Under the pieces are notes generated by a model. The model searched no databases, was not told the origin of the DNA, and saw only the letters and a list, made by a program, of their open reading frames with translations. DNA of 64,000 nt, taken from the NCBI GenBank assembly GCA_033816765.1, contig CM066287.1, positions 2,914,001-2,978,000 of the forward strand, read 5' to 3'. The stretch's first letter is position 1, and the number at the start of each line of letters is the position of its first letter. This DNA is from Nothopassalora personata. Taxonomy: Eukaryota; Ascomycota; Dothideomycetes; Mycosphaerellales; Mycosphaerellaceae. The position numbers and the translations under genes are program-made. Positions 50,392 through 60,956 of the stretch are shown piece by piece.

Positions 50392-51894
50392 TAGCCTCGC
50401 GAAAGCCCTTACGAGTCTCGACTACGCCTCGTAAGTAACGCGCTAGACACGCATCTACTCGCCTTAAAGGGTCGACTTTAGGAAAACTCGGACTTAGAAG
50501 CGACCTACTTATAGTCCTCTACCTTTTCCCTAGTCGCTACGCTAGACATATATCTACTCGCCTTAAAGGGTCGACTTTAGGAAAACTCGGACTTAGGAGC
50601 GACCTACTTATAGTCCTCTACCTTTTCCCTAGTCGCTACGCTAGACACACATCTACTCGCCTTAAAGGGTCGACTTTAGGAAAACTCGGACTTAGGAGCG
50701 ACCTACTTCTAGTCCTCTACCTTTTCCCTAGTCGCTACCCTTCTTAGTTAGAGCCTTCGTAGCGTCTACCCTACGAACCGCTTACGTATTACGGTCCTTC
50801 TATAGGTGCCTATTCGGGCAATCCGTCTTAATGTAACCCTTCTTATAGCATCTATAGTACTCCGCTTTAGCCCTATCGAAGGTTATAGACGATCCGCTAG
50901 CGTCCCGCTAGTAACTCGTACCCGGGTCGCGCGACGCCTAACTATGCTTCTACTACTTCAAGCTACGATCGCTTCGCCCTTAGTCGCCCTTAGTCTCTCG
51001 CCTACGGCGACTATACTACCCGCGGTCGTACCCTCCGCTACTACGCTCCGTGCTTTTAATGCGCGAAGCTAGGATTACTAGTTCCTCTCTAGTTATTAGG
51101 ATGTTATAAAACTTAACGATTGCGGACCGTAGGCTAGGCGTAAGCTTAGCGAGCATATGTCGTACGCGTTACGCCTCCGTATAGTTCCCTAACTAATCCT
51201 CTATAACATCTAGCTTAGTCGTAAACTAACGTACTATCTAGTTGTTCTTCTATTTCACCGCCTTATACTCTAACATTACGTTAAGTACGCGGTTTATAGG
51301 GTTACCGTATACGTCTCGATAGAACTCCTTAAAGTCCTAGTATATATACCCTTTAAGGTTAAGGACGCTATAGTTAGCGTACTATCGCTTACTTACCTCT
51401 CCGCTTAGGTAATAATCCTATATAGGACCTTTAACTCGTTCGTCGCATACGTGTCGCCTAAGAGGGTAAAGATAAGAGAGAGCTCCCTTAGGAATACCCG
51501 TGCTTTCTTAATCGAGTCCCCTCTAAAAGGCGTAGGTTCTTTAAGACGTAAACGTGTCGTATACGATGCGACCGCGCCTCGAGCTACGATATTATCGTTA
51601 GTTACTATAGATAGAGGAGGGGGAGGGGGAGTAGGGGATAGTTCTCCGCTAGATTCGCCCTAGGGGTCCGCCGGCGGTATGCTTACGTCCCGTAAGATCT
51701 CTAACTGTTTAATCTCCCTCTATATCTCCTTCTCCTTAACCTCTACCCGAAGGGCATCCCTCCTTACGACTAAGGCTATACGCCTCGCTTATTACTAGGC
51801 CCTAGGGCTTAGGGGAGCCGTAGGCGTAGCGCTACTATCGTCGCGTTCGGACTCTATAGCGTGTATAGATTATAACGAAGAGAAGAATTAGAAC
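50392..51894 (-). pseudogene. gag: Gag of G1, inactivated by RIP
   Basis: Minus-strand remains of gag. A zinc knuckle at about 50816-50862 reads YYRCYKKGYIKTDCPN, with Tyr at positions that are Cys or His in the family. Toward pol it is followed by three tandem 99-bp units. RIP-type stops are frequent. The region ends on the right at the 5' LTR (51895). Confidence 0.65.
50441..50740 (-). repeat. Three tandem 99-bp (33-codon) units in G1
   Basis: Units start at 50441, 50540 and 50639, each beginning CGCTAGACA. The period is a multiple of three and each unit can be read on the minus strand as RSLLSPSFPKVDPLRRVD flanked by RLGKR. They lie between the gag knuckle and the lost start of pol. Differences among the units are few and mostly transitions. 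Confidence 0.85.
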
Positions 51895-52090
51895 TGTTAA
51901 GGGATGTCGTAATATATAGTACGCCTACGACCTACTAGTCGTAGATAAACTAATTCTTACCTTTTATTTAAGACGCATCGCGCGTCGTAAGGTGTACGTA
52001 TACGTGTTACGTGCGGCTTAGTAGCCGGTCGCGACCGTATATTATATATAAGGCCACATGTAAGGGTTAGCTACTAGGCTGCCCCTTATA
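51895..52090 (-). repeat. 5' LTR of G1
   Basis: 196 bp, starting TGTTAAGGG and ending CCCCTTATA, similar to 23468-23663. Its right flank is the helicase remnant. Confidence 0.8.
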
Positions 52091-52800
52091 GCCGGTCTAA
52101 AATCCTTCTACTACCGAATAGTATAGCATTTATCGATTGCGACGAGTCTAATGCGCGAGGCAAATCTCGAGTCCTTTAGTAACTTCCGAAAAGATGCGGA
52201 CGAGGCTTACTTAGGTCTAAGTAGTATATAAGTGTATTAGCTATCGGCTATCTTCTATAACATTATTCGGTCCTCCGACTTAGTACCCTCTACTATTAAG
52301 ATAGGACGCGTACTACTACTAAGCTAACGAATGTTACGTAACTGCTTATCTCTAAGCTTAACTAACGGTACGATTTTAATAGTAATGCGATCTATAAGAA
52401 CACTATACGCATAAAATATTATGCCCTTACTAAACCCGGTCCGTACAATTAATAGGGTATCTCCGCTACTAAAAATTAGACGCCGTAGTACGCGGACCTA
52501 CTAGTAGTATAGCTCGAATCTATATAAGTTATATAGACACTAATAGATAACACGCTACTAGATGTTTACATAGCGCACGTCTCGAGCTTTATCTATAGCC
52601 TCCTTTAGACGCTCTCGGGAATAACGATATCGAATAGCATCGAGACGAGAGGCTAAGGATGTCGTCGTATCTAGCGTATACGGCTTTAGACGTTTTGCCT
52701 TCGCCCGCTTACCTCTCCTATCGGCTTTTCTAGACGACGTATTTGCTACTAAAGGTATATTCGAAGCGTACTAAAGCGTACTAAAGCATATAGATCGGTA
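52091..52800 (-). pseudogene. RecQ-like DEAH helicase of E0, RIPed and truncated
   Basis: Minus-strand reading from about 52640 gives RLDAIRYRYSRERLKEAI, then LRRLIFSSGDTLLIVRTGF (motif I region, with SKG where the family has GKS), then IKIVPLVKLRDKQLRNIR, then PILIVEGTKSEDRIML, then YTYILLRPK, then FRKLLKDSRFASRIRLVAI. It ends with DKCY in place of the family's DECH motif II. Order and spacing fit RecQ-family helicases of the type found in fungal subtelomeres and repeats. Many TAG/TAA stops are present. The C-terminal half is removed by the G1 LTR at 52090. The N-terminal limit is not clear. Confidence 0.65.
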
Positions 52801-53489
52801 CTAGCCCGTAAAAAGGGTGTCGTTAAGAAGCAAGCGTAGAGATCCGTTAAGCTACTAAGACTACTACGCGTACCGCCTACTACTATAGATAACGCGGTAT
52901 ACGGTACCTAGCGCTACCCTCTTATTAGCTAAACCGTGCGAAACGGTACTAACCCGTTAAGACCCGTATAAATAGGGGTGAATAGAGTGTTTAAAACACT
53001 ACGTAAACTACGCTCTTATTACGCACTAATATTCTACTATAGCGACATAACTACACTAGCACGACTACGAAGCGTACGATTAACTAGGAAGGTGTACGTA
53101 TAGTATACGGTACGATAGACAATTGCGCGCTATACAATAGACTTAATAGTTATGTATCTACCTAGCTTCGCGTCTTAGCGCGCCTACCGAATATAATGTA
53201 CTACCTTTAATATTAACAACTCTTACTTATTTAGCCTAAGGAATCGAATAGGGGTAGTAGTATACTCGTAAGAGGCGTTAGTAGCTCGCTAGCTAATATT
53301 AGTTTAAACTGTATAAAGTCGGTTTTACATTTAAGGATATACTTCGTATATAACGCGCTATCGGATCGTTACGTTCTCGACGCCGTCGTAATCTCTACTA
53401 TCGGCGCTATCATTTAAATCTGTAGGAGCTCGGCCGGGCGTAGTAATCGGTTACTATCGCGTACTAAAATATAGTAGTAGTGCTGCACA
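52801..53489. other. RIPed right arm of E0, no gene recognised
   Basis: CpA/TpG-poor sequence between the helicase and the right terminal repeat. A block at about 52925-52980 repeats the ACCGTGC / ACGGTAC / CCCGT words that also occur in the terminal repeats. No readable frame. Confidence 0.45.
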
Positions 53490-53657
53490 GCTTTAAGCTG
53501 CACTAAAACAAGCCCTATTCGATCTTAGACGCTTCGCCAAGGCTCGCTGCTGCGGAATCACCCGATTGGCTAAACGGTGCTGAACCGTGCTGACCCGTGA
53601 TGATCGGAGCTAAACGGTGCCGAGCCGAGAAAGAAGCGACTGAGCTTGCTGAGGTAA
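53490..53657 (-). repeat. Right terminal repeat of E0 with internal foldback
   Basis: It ends CTGAGGTAA, the complement of the left end. Its inner part (CACTAAAACAAGCCCTATT) matches, inverted, the left repeat. Bases 53524-53645 have arms CTTAGACGCTTC and GAAGCGACTGAG, and between them several ACGGTGC / ACCGTGC words. Confidence 0.7.
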
Positions 53658-53665
53658 GCGCGGTA

Positions 53666-55230
53666 GTAGCTGTGCTATTCGCAGCCTGAGGATCGAACCC
53701 AGAATCAACGCGTGTTGTAAGTGATGTCGACGTCTCATGCTTCGCTGCAGGCAATACTGATGTACTTGCTATGGGTCTGTCAGCATTTTCTGACTACGGC
53801 GTCGCGATATTGCTGTAACGATCGTCTGCGCTGAAATGTCGAGCTCCTCAGAATCAGTCTAGTCTTGGCACTGATACTCTGTTCGCATTTCTTCAACATG
53901 GCCGTCGCGGCATCCCAACGCTTGGGTGGGAGCTTCAAGTCAGTGAGGAAGGCTGTGTATTTGTTCGACGGAGCTCCTCGCTTCGTACTGTGGCCCGAGT
54001 CAGCAAGATCATCCCATCGACGTGGTATTGCGAACTTCAACAAGGCGCCTGTGCATGTCCTCTCGGTGCTCTGAGAGATTGATCTATCAGCATCTTGCGA
54101 GCTTTGAGGAGTCGCTTCCGCCGCGGGGATACCGAATGCAAGCTCTCTCTCTCTCTCTCTATGCAGGTACGCCAGCTTGTGCAAAGCTACACGGATGCAG
54201 TAGACGCTGTCAGGCAGTGGCAGGTAGCACGTTGCCGCACAGCAAGGCGTCACACAGTCCTGCGGAGCCCAGAGCTGTTGCTGCGCGCATTCGCATTCGT
54301 GTACGCGTGCATGCCATGGCGTACTGTACACATGGTACAGATCTGGGGATTGTACAGGCATTGGAGCTCCGGCTGCTGGGCCGTGGGGTTATTCTGGGGT
54401 GTGGATCTGCATGGGTGGCGCTTAGAACTACTACATAGCTGGCAATAACAGTACAGTATTGTTGGTCGCTGGGCATGGAAGGCAGGAATGCAGGACTCTT
54501 GAAACAAGACCTCGGCAGTAGCATAGCATAAGCATAAGCAAGCAAGCTGATGAGTGGTGACTCGATTCTGGTGGTGGTGCTGGGCATCAACATGTTTCAT
54601 GTTCAACCACGCATCTCGCTGACCCGAAGCTAGCGTATTGGCTGCACGCTAATTCTTGATTGGTGACAGCTACTGTACAGCTAGAATAGATCTAACAAGC
54701 AGCAAGACGAGACGAGCAGGAGCAGGAGGAGCTGGACTCGAGCTGGAGCTTTGCCGCTTCTGCTTCTCCTTCTTATCATTCCATTCAACAAACTTCTGCT
54801 TACTACACCACGCAACAATACGGTCGCTACGGGAGTCGTCGAGCACCTTCCGAACGAAGCATGACGCGAGCGAGAGACGTGCGGTAGAATCCTGCATTCA
54901 CCCACGCGAAAGCCCCGTCCGTCCATCACATCTACGACACGACACGACACGCCTACAATCGCTACCAAACACTTGGCCCACCACCACCACCACCCCATCA
55001 CCCCTCCACCCGTCGGGCCAACACCTCGCCGATCTCGCCAACCTCTTCCATCCACTTGCATTACTATCGTCCCCTCAACGCGAGGGCGAATAGAGCGCCC
55101 TCACGTCCGGATCCGGCGGGCTATACGCCAAGCCACAACATCGCCAAGAGTGGGCAACTTCGCTTCTTCATCGTCGAGCCGTGGTCGTGGGCGTTGCCGA
55201 CCGCGACATCCTTCCCGAGTCCCATCGAAG
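53666..55230. other. Host DNA with no convincing gene
   Basis: Normal composition returns after the duplication. A minus frame at 53780-54361 (193 codons) contains a protein-like part (ALLKFAIPRRWDDLADSGHS, KYTAFLTDLKLPPKRWDAAT), but it also crosses a CT microsatellite (about 54143-54161) and has no recognised domain. It might be an exon of an unrecognised gene. The last 500 bases are probably the promoter and leader of the gene at 55231. Confidence 0.35.
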
Positions 55231-58200
55231 ATGATTCCACGGATACGAGCACGGCTGGGAGCATTGTTTGTTCTACTGTCGAGCCTGCAGCTCACGCTGG
55301 CCGTGAGTGATGGCAGTAATACGAGGTGGGTCACATATCAGACTGGTGCAGGCGAAACCCTCTATCTGGACGACAACCGAAGACCCTCGCTGTACACCGA
55401 CAATTATGGAGACTGCATGGGCAACAGTCAGATCAATGTCACTCGATTCGATGCTGCCTACTACAAGGATAACATGACGGTGCTGTTCCATCTGGCGGGC
55501 AACACAGGTATCATGAACGACAACCTCATGATATACATTGGCGTGTACGCGTACGGTGAGGATCGCTTCGATCTGGTCTTCAACCCATGCAACGCAAACA
55601 TCTACAGGTATGTGGATTGTGCTACCCAAATGTAATGACCGACTGGAAGCTAATCACGCGGAATACAGTATGTGTCCAGTAAACAGCAGTGTCCCGATCA
55701 CGGCAAGTGGTATCATCCCTGTGTCAGAATCGGACGTTGCCAATATACCACCTATCGCCCTCAGCATTCCCGACTTCGAAGGAGAAGCCATCCTGCGCAT
55801 CTTCTCCAACACCACCCGTTCCGAAATCGCTTGTTACTCTGCTGTAGTAACAAATGGCAACTCCTTCGCTCAACCCAAGTCAGTGGGAAGTGTGCTAGGC
55901 ATCTTCACTTTTGTCGCCATGATTGCGTCGTTCGCAACTGCTATATATGGTGAAGCAGTGCCAACCATGCGCTTGCACTACGCTCACTCGCTATCAGTCG
56001 GGGTCGTCTTTGCTGTGTGGCAGCACATCTTCTTCACGGGAGCACTCTCAGTGAATTGGCCGTCTGTCCTGGTGGCCTGGTGGACCAACTTCGCTTGGGC
56101 CGGAGGCATGATCTACACCTCAAGCATGCAACGCAGCATCGACTCACTTATTGGCACCAACATTGGCAATACTTCCCAAGTCGGCGCTGCACAGTCTGGC
56201 GCTGATAACTCTAACGTCGGAGGGGGCTACGACATAAGTCTCATATACAAGAGAATGTCCAGCACCGGCATAGAGAAGGCATTCAGCTCGGCCTCCAGAC
56301 ATCCTCTGGTCCGCAGCATTGCATCCGAGATCTACGGCCGCGACTATAGCAATGTTCTCAGCCGTGATGTGCTTCAGAAGACTGTCGAGCGGACCCTTCA
56401 CGCGCGCGACAACACCATCGCTGATGCCAGTGACGGTTACAAGTGGTACGGACATCCTGTGCATAATGGCCTACCGCTACCAGGAAACTACTCCGGGTTT
56501 GCTGGTACCTTAGCGGAGGAAGGCATTGCTGTTAGTAATGCTTTCATGACAGGCTTTCTCTGGTTTCTCATCCTCGTTGTCCTCGTGGTAGCATCCGTGG
56601 TTGCCTTCAAGTGGATTCTGGAAGGCCTTGTTCGCTTGAAGTGGATCAAAGAGAACAGTCTCAAGCACTTCCGAGACCACTGGATAGGCTACACCGGCCT
56701 TGCTGCTCTGCGAACGTGGTTCATCGGCTGGTTCATGCTGATGTTCCTGAGTATCTTTCAATTTACCTACGACTCTTCGGGTGGTGTCAAAGCTGTCGCA
56801 GCCATCGTCTTCATCATATGCTTCCTGGGCATGCCTGCGATCGCGGCTTATGCAGTCTGGTACAAGTGGTCCATAGCCGAGAATGATGCCGACCGTGCCA
56901 ACGGTTTTGAGCGTAACAAGCTCTTGGGCGGCAAGTTCCCGATGCCATGGTTCAGCAAGAAGCAGCCGCGGACGACAGTCGAAGAACAAGGCATGCAGTC
57001 AAAAGGTCAAGAGACCGAAACACGCAACACATCGCTCTGGGAACGGATGATATCAGGCGGCGCTATCAACACTGAAAGAAGCATACATGAGAACGAAGAC
57101 TACACGAAGAAGTTTGGCTGGCTGGCGTCTCGCTTTCGGCGGGCCCGCTGGTGGTTCTTCACCTTTTGGCTGTTCTATGAATTCATTCGCGCGATCTTCT
57201 ATGCTGGTGCCTCCGGCTACGCGAAAGCCCAGGTCTTCGGTCTCCTGGTCATTGAGGTCCTGGCCTTTGCCTTCATTCTGTGGGCACGTCCCTTCGAGGG
57301 ACAGAGACTCAACATCATCGTGGCCTACTGCCTCGGCTTCAGCAAAGTGGCAACTGTGGCGCTTTCGGCTGCCTTTGATGTCGAGTTCAATCTCCAGCGT
57401 ATTACCACTACCGTGATTGGAATCGTCATCATCGTCATCCAGGGCATTTTGACCATCATCACCATGATCGCCATCATTGTGGGTGCTGTCAGCTCCTACA
57501 TGTCTGTATCACGCAACCGAGCAGAGTTCCGACCGAGGAAGTGGCATGGCATACGTGAGAAATACTTCGATCACTTAGACCGGACGGTTAACGACCTTCC
57601 ACGACCACCAAAGCCAGCGAAGGAAAAGAAGCAGAAGAAAGCGGAACCCGAGCCAGAGCCTGTGCCAGGCTTTGAAATGAAGAACGTGCGACGCCTGCAC
57701 AAGATCGAGGACGAAGATGATGAATTCGTCTCCGAGATACGCGGGCCAAACGCGTCGTTTCTGGACGAGGATCCAATTCCGGGAAGAGGCGCGAGCGGCA
57801 CTCCTGCTCGAAGTCGCGCTAACAGCAGCCGAGCACACAGCGTCTACAGTATGCACAACCTTCCGTTTGGTGCTCGACCACATCGAGCCAGCTGGAGCAC
57901 GAGGGACTTCACTCAGGAAAGCAATAACACAGCCTTCGACATGAGCAGAAGTGTAGAAGACGACGACCCCGTTTCTAGGCCTGCTACAGGCAAGGCACCA
58001 ATGCGCAACATGACAGACCCTTCACTGTCGAGATTGAGCTATCACCCCAGTGTCACCTCTCTGAATCTGGGAGGCGAGGTCAGCACTTTCGATACTATCG
58101 GCAACGTGCCCGTACCCACTGTGCGTCCACGTGCAGGCACACATGGCTCTCGCGGTGCTGCTAGAAGCGTGTCATCGCAGTACGGCATGATTCCGGAAGG

Positions 58201-58369
58201 TCAGCGAAGCACAGAATTCCCCAATGCTAATGGTTTCGACTCGCAGCCCGGCAGCAAGCGTACTAGCATGATCGGCAGCTCGAGCGCAGGCGGGCGATCG
58301 CAGCCTATGATGACACCAGCGCAAGAAGCAGATGAGTTGGAGTTGACGAAAACCACATCTCGGCAGTGA
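55231..58369 (+). CDS. TRP-like/flavin-carrier (Flc) family membrane protein
   Basis: Two exons, 55231-55607 and 55669-58369, with a 61-nt GTATGT..CAG intron, giving 1,025 residues. A signal peptide (MIPRIRARLGALFVLLSS..) leads to an extracellular ML-like domain with paired Cys and N-glycosylation sites (to about residue 190). Then come about nine transmembrane helices (from SVGSVLGIFTFVAMIASF to IQGILTIITMIAIIVGAV) and a cytoplasmic tail of about 300 residues rich in Ser, Arg and charged residues with a Lys/Glu/Pro stretch. This is the fungal Flc/Pkd2-related group: yeast members affect FAD transport into the ER and calcium homeostasis. The ATG at 55231 starts the signal peptide; the open frame upstream is Arg/Ser/Pro-rich and unlikely to be coding. 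Confidence 0.9.
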
Positions 58370-59082
58370 TAGACGAAGGTTACACGATACCTTCACTGCA
58401 TACAACCATACGACAGAGACCATTATTCTGATATCTGACATGCATGGCGAATGGCGAAGGGGAGCATTTGACGGCGTTTGATACCACTGCACAGCTTGTG
58501 CGAGCATGTTTAATTAGAGTACTAGTCCAGGAGTGACGACATTGCATCATGGTCGACAGGTTAGGAAGAGCAAAGAGCCTAACGGCCAACAGTCAGACGA
58601 CATATTTCGACAGTTTTATAGACAGACAGGCCATCCCGGGAGGAGGCTGCGCGTGAAGGACAGATCTACCATAGATGGAATAGATCTCGGCAGCTGTTAG
58701 CGTAAGCATGCCAATATACTGGAATCTACAACACAGCCACCATCTGGTGTTTTCGTCGTTATCGTCGTCACGTCTAACATGTAGCGGATGACGATAGCTT
58801 GTGAGGTCTCGTCCCTACAGACGTGTGAAGCCACAAGGAAGCGCAAAGACCTTCCACTGACCAATAAGAGCCGACATGATGTTTCGCCAATAGACACTTA
58901 CGGCCGCTGGACTCTGCAGGATGGAGGATGCGATCGAAGCCATGGCGTTCGCTTTGCATCCGAGGGTAGCACAGAGTGCGATACAGGATGCAGCTGATGC
59001 ACAGCTGACAGTTCTAAGCTTCATGCTTTCTCCTGGGTATATCTCACAGACTCAGCCATCTCTTTATTAGCTCGATCTAAAG
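58370..59082. other. Intergenic between the Flc-like and P450 genes
   Basis: No gene supported; only short frames on both strands. It holds the 3' end of the upstream gene and the promoter of the P450 gene. Confidence 0.55.
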
Positions 59083-60687
59083 ATGTTTCTCACTATCTTC
59101 CTCGCCCTCGTGCTAGCGTACGCTGGCAGTATCGTGTATAAACGACACAATCTCGCACAACGGCAGACGTTCTTCGAAGAGAAGTATGGGTGTAGACCGC
59201 CGCAATTCGTAACGGCAAAGCCGTGGTGGGATCAGTATGGATTGGTCTTTCTCAGGGGAATGCTGAAAGCTGCAAACGAACACAAGGTCCTCGAGTATCA
59301 CAGACGCTTACTCCTAGAGCGAGACACAGAGGGGCGAGGTTTTAGCAACTTCGTCAATGTCAGTCGCTTTGGCACCAAGAAGGTTCTTTTCACAGACGAC
59401 GTGGAAAATGTCAAAAGTGCATTGGTCAGGGCCGAGGACTTCGTCGTTGAGCCTGCGAGACTGGACTCGTTTGGACCGCTCTTGGGCAAAGGGATCTTCA
59501 CAAGTGATGGATCCTTCTGGCAGCACTCACGGAATATGCTCAAGCCGCAGTTCGAGAAAGGTCAAATCACAGAGTTGGAGCAGTTTGAACGGCATATTCC
59601 GAATCTCTTGGCCCATATTCCGGACGATGGCAGCACGGTAGACTTACAAGGCCTATTCCATAACTTCACCATGGACACTTCGACGGAGTTCTTGACTGGT
59701 ACCAGTACCAATTCCCTCAGCACGACTGAGCACGCCGCGCGAGCCAAAGAGTTCGTCACGACTTTCGAGAAAAGTATGGAGGATTGCACTCTACACGCCA
59801 GACTTGGGAGACTGTACAAGCTCCTCCCGCACTTCACCGCGAAGCGAGGACACGCCACATGTCGTCGATACATCGAAGAGTGGGTCGATCGCGCGATGAA
59901 GTCCAAGCACGAGGGAAGAGAGAAAGCCAAGAAAGGGGAACAGTATTGCTTCCTCACCGAGCTTGTCAAGCACGACGAAGTCGACCGTACCAGAGCCGTC
60001 AACGACACGATGAACATTTTACTGGCAGGACGAGACACGACAGCGAGTCTCCTCAGCCATCTATTCTTCCACTTGGCCCGCGAGCCAGAAGTCTGGAAGA
60101 AGCTGCGTGACGAGGTCACCGATCTCAACGGTGACCTGCCAACATACGACCAACTCAAGAACATGAAATATCTCCGCTACTGCTCGCAAGAAGGTATACA
60201 CCACTTCCCCCGCGTCCCTCCCCCCTCCCCAGTCCCAACTAACCTTACCCAACCCAACCCAGCTCTGCGCCTGCACCCTCCCGTGCCAATCTTGGGCAAA
60301 CACGCTTCCCGCGACACGTTCCTCCCTCACGGGGGCGGACCCACCGGCCTTGAACCCCTCTTCATGGCCAAAGACGACATCATCCTCTACAACTCCTACT
60401 CGATGCACCGCAGCACCGCCATCTACGGCTCCGACTCCGATACCTTCCGCCCGGAGCGCTGGGCCGATGCCAACCTGAGACCGCTGTGGAACTACATTCC
60501 CTTCGGTGGAGGGCAGAGGGTTTGTCTAGGGCAGCAGTATGCCTTGGCTGAGAGCTACTACGTTACGGTGAGGCTGATGCAGGAGTTTGGAAGGATTGAG
60601 AGAAGAGATGAGGCTCCTTGGATGCAGAAGTTGAGTGCGACTTTAGCGGTACGGAATGGAGTGAGGGTCGGGTTGTGGAAGGACTGA
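59083..60687 (+). CDS. Cytochrome P450, CYP52-like
   Basis: ER-anchored haem monooxygenase. The best match by motif is the CYP52-type alkane/fatty-acid hydroxylase group. Two exons, 59083-60193 and 60263-60687, give 511 residues. The 69-nt intron (GTATAC..CCCAG, with CTAAC branch site) is stop-free and a multiple of three, so it can be mistaken for coding. Removing it restores EALRLHPPVP, which contains the ExxR motif. An N-terminal membrane anchor (FLTIFLALVLAYAGSIVY), I-helix LAGRDTTAS (about 314), the FRPERW motif and the haem loop FGGGQRVCLGQQYAL (about 449-463, Cys ligand present) are all intact. LGQQYAL is typical of CYP52 relatives. Substrate is inferred only by family. Confidence 0.9.
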   Translation: MFLTIFLALVLAYAGSIVYKRHNLAQRQTFFEEKYGCRPPQFVTAKPWWDQYGLVFLRGMLKAANEHKVLEYHRRLLLERDTEGRGFSNFVNVSRFGTKKVLFTDDVENVKSALVRAEDFVVEPARLDSFGPLLGKGIFTSDGSFWQHSRNMLKPQFEKGQITELEQFERHIPNLLAHIPDDGSTVDLQGLFHNFTMDTSTEFLTGTSTNSLSTTEHAARAKEFVTTFEKSMEDCTLHARLGRLYKLLPHFTAKRGHATCRRYIEEWVDRAMKSKHEGREKAKKGEQYCFLTELVKHDEVDRTRAVNDTMNILLAGRDTTASLLSHLFFHLAREPEVWKKLRDEVTDLNGDLPTYDQLKNMKYLRYCSQEGIHHFPRVPPPSPVPTNLTQPNPALRLHPPVPILGKHASRDTFLPHGGGPTGLEPLFMAKDDIILYNSYSMHRSTAIYGSDSDTFRPERWADANLRPLWNYIPFGGGQRVCLGQQYALAESYYVTVRLMQEFGRIERRDEAPWMQKLSATLAVRNGVRVGLWKD

Positions 60688-60956
60688 GGGAGGAGGGTTA
60701 TCTTATAGAGGTGTAGGCAGACTGCAAAATATTCCGCATTGTCACATAGTGGTGTTAATCTGAGAGGTAATTATTTTGTACGAGAAACGCTAATCAGGGT
60801 TCCAATCTGTGGATATCGGGGTATCATCGCCTGAGATGCAATCCAATTGATCAAAAGTCCAAAAAAACCAGCGCAGCTCCGACATCTAACAAGTCCTTGA
60901 ACAAAGGAAAAATATGTCCAAACAGATCTTCACATCAATCATACAGGCTTGTTGCT
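60688..60956. other. Convergent 3' region
   Basis: Short AT-richer spacer between the tail-to-tail P450 and coiled-coil genes; it must contain both polyadenylation regions. An A-run (AAAAAA) lies near 60863. Confidence 0.5.

Larger units (their letters stand above)
23468..52090 (-). mobile_element. Ty3/gypsy chromovirus G1, RIPed and interrupted by G2
   Basis: Bounded by 196-bp repeats in direct orientation: 23468-23663 (3' LTR) and 51895-52090 (5' LTR). Net length without G2 is about 6.8 kb. Orientation is minus: a polypurine tract (GGGAGGGGAGGC on the minus strand) abuts the left LTR, pol lies at about 25050-28561 and gag at about 50392-51894. No target duplication is seen: flanks are TAATT on the left and GCCGG on the right, and the left flank is a foreign chromodomain while the right flank is helicase. 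The two LTRs may therefore stem from different insertions joined by recombination. Confidence 0.75.
13825..53657. mobile_element. Composite 39.8-kb nested transposon island (outer element E0)
   Basis: The ends are TTACCTCAG at 13825-13833 and its exact complement CTGAGGTAA at 53649-53657. Both are flanked by the direct repeat GCGCGGTA (13817-13824 and 53658-53665). The inverted similarity extends, with gaps, over roughly 150-180 bases at each end. An 8-bp duplication is known for hAT, P, KDZ and some Mutator-like elements; I cannot place E0 in any of these. Parts not assigned to nested retroelements are 13825-14513, 21895-23467 (which includes a foreign chromodomain) and 52091-53657. The only recognisable gene of E0 is a RIP-damaged RecQ-like helicase near the right end. 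Everything else inside is nested LTR retrotransposon. Whether E0 had its own transposase cannot be seen. Confidence 0.75.

Noticed and set aside
54973..55230. Upstream extension of the Flc-like protein
   Set aside because: The extension is His/Pro/Arg-rich and would bury the signal peptide that begins at 55231.
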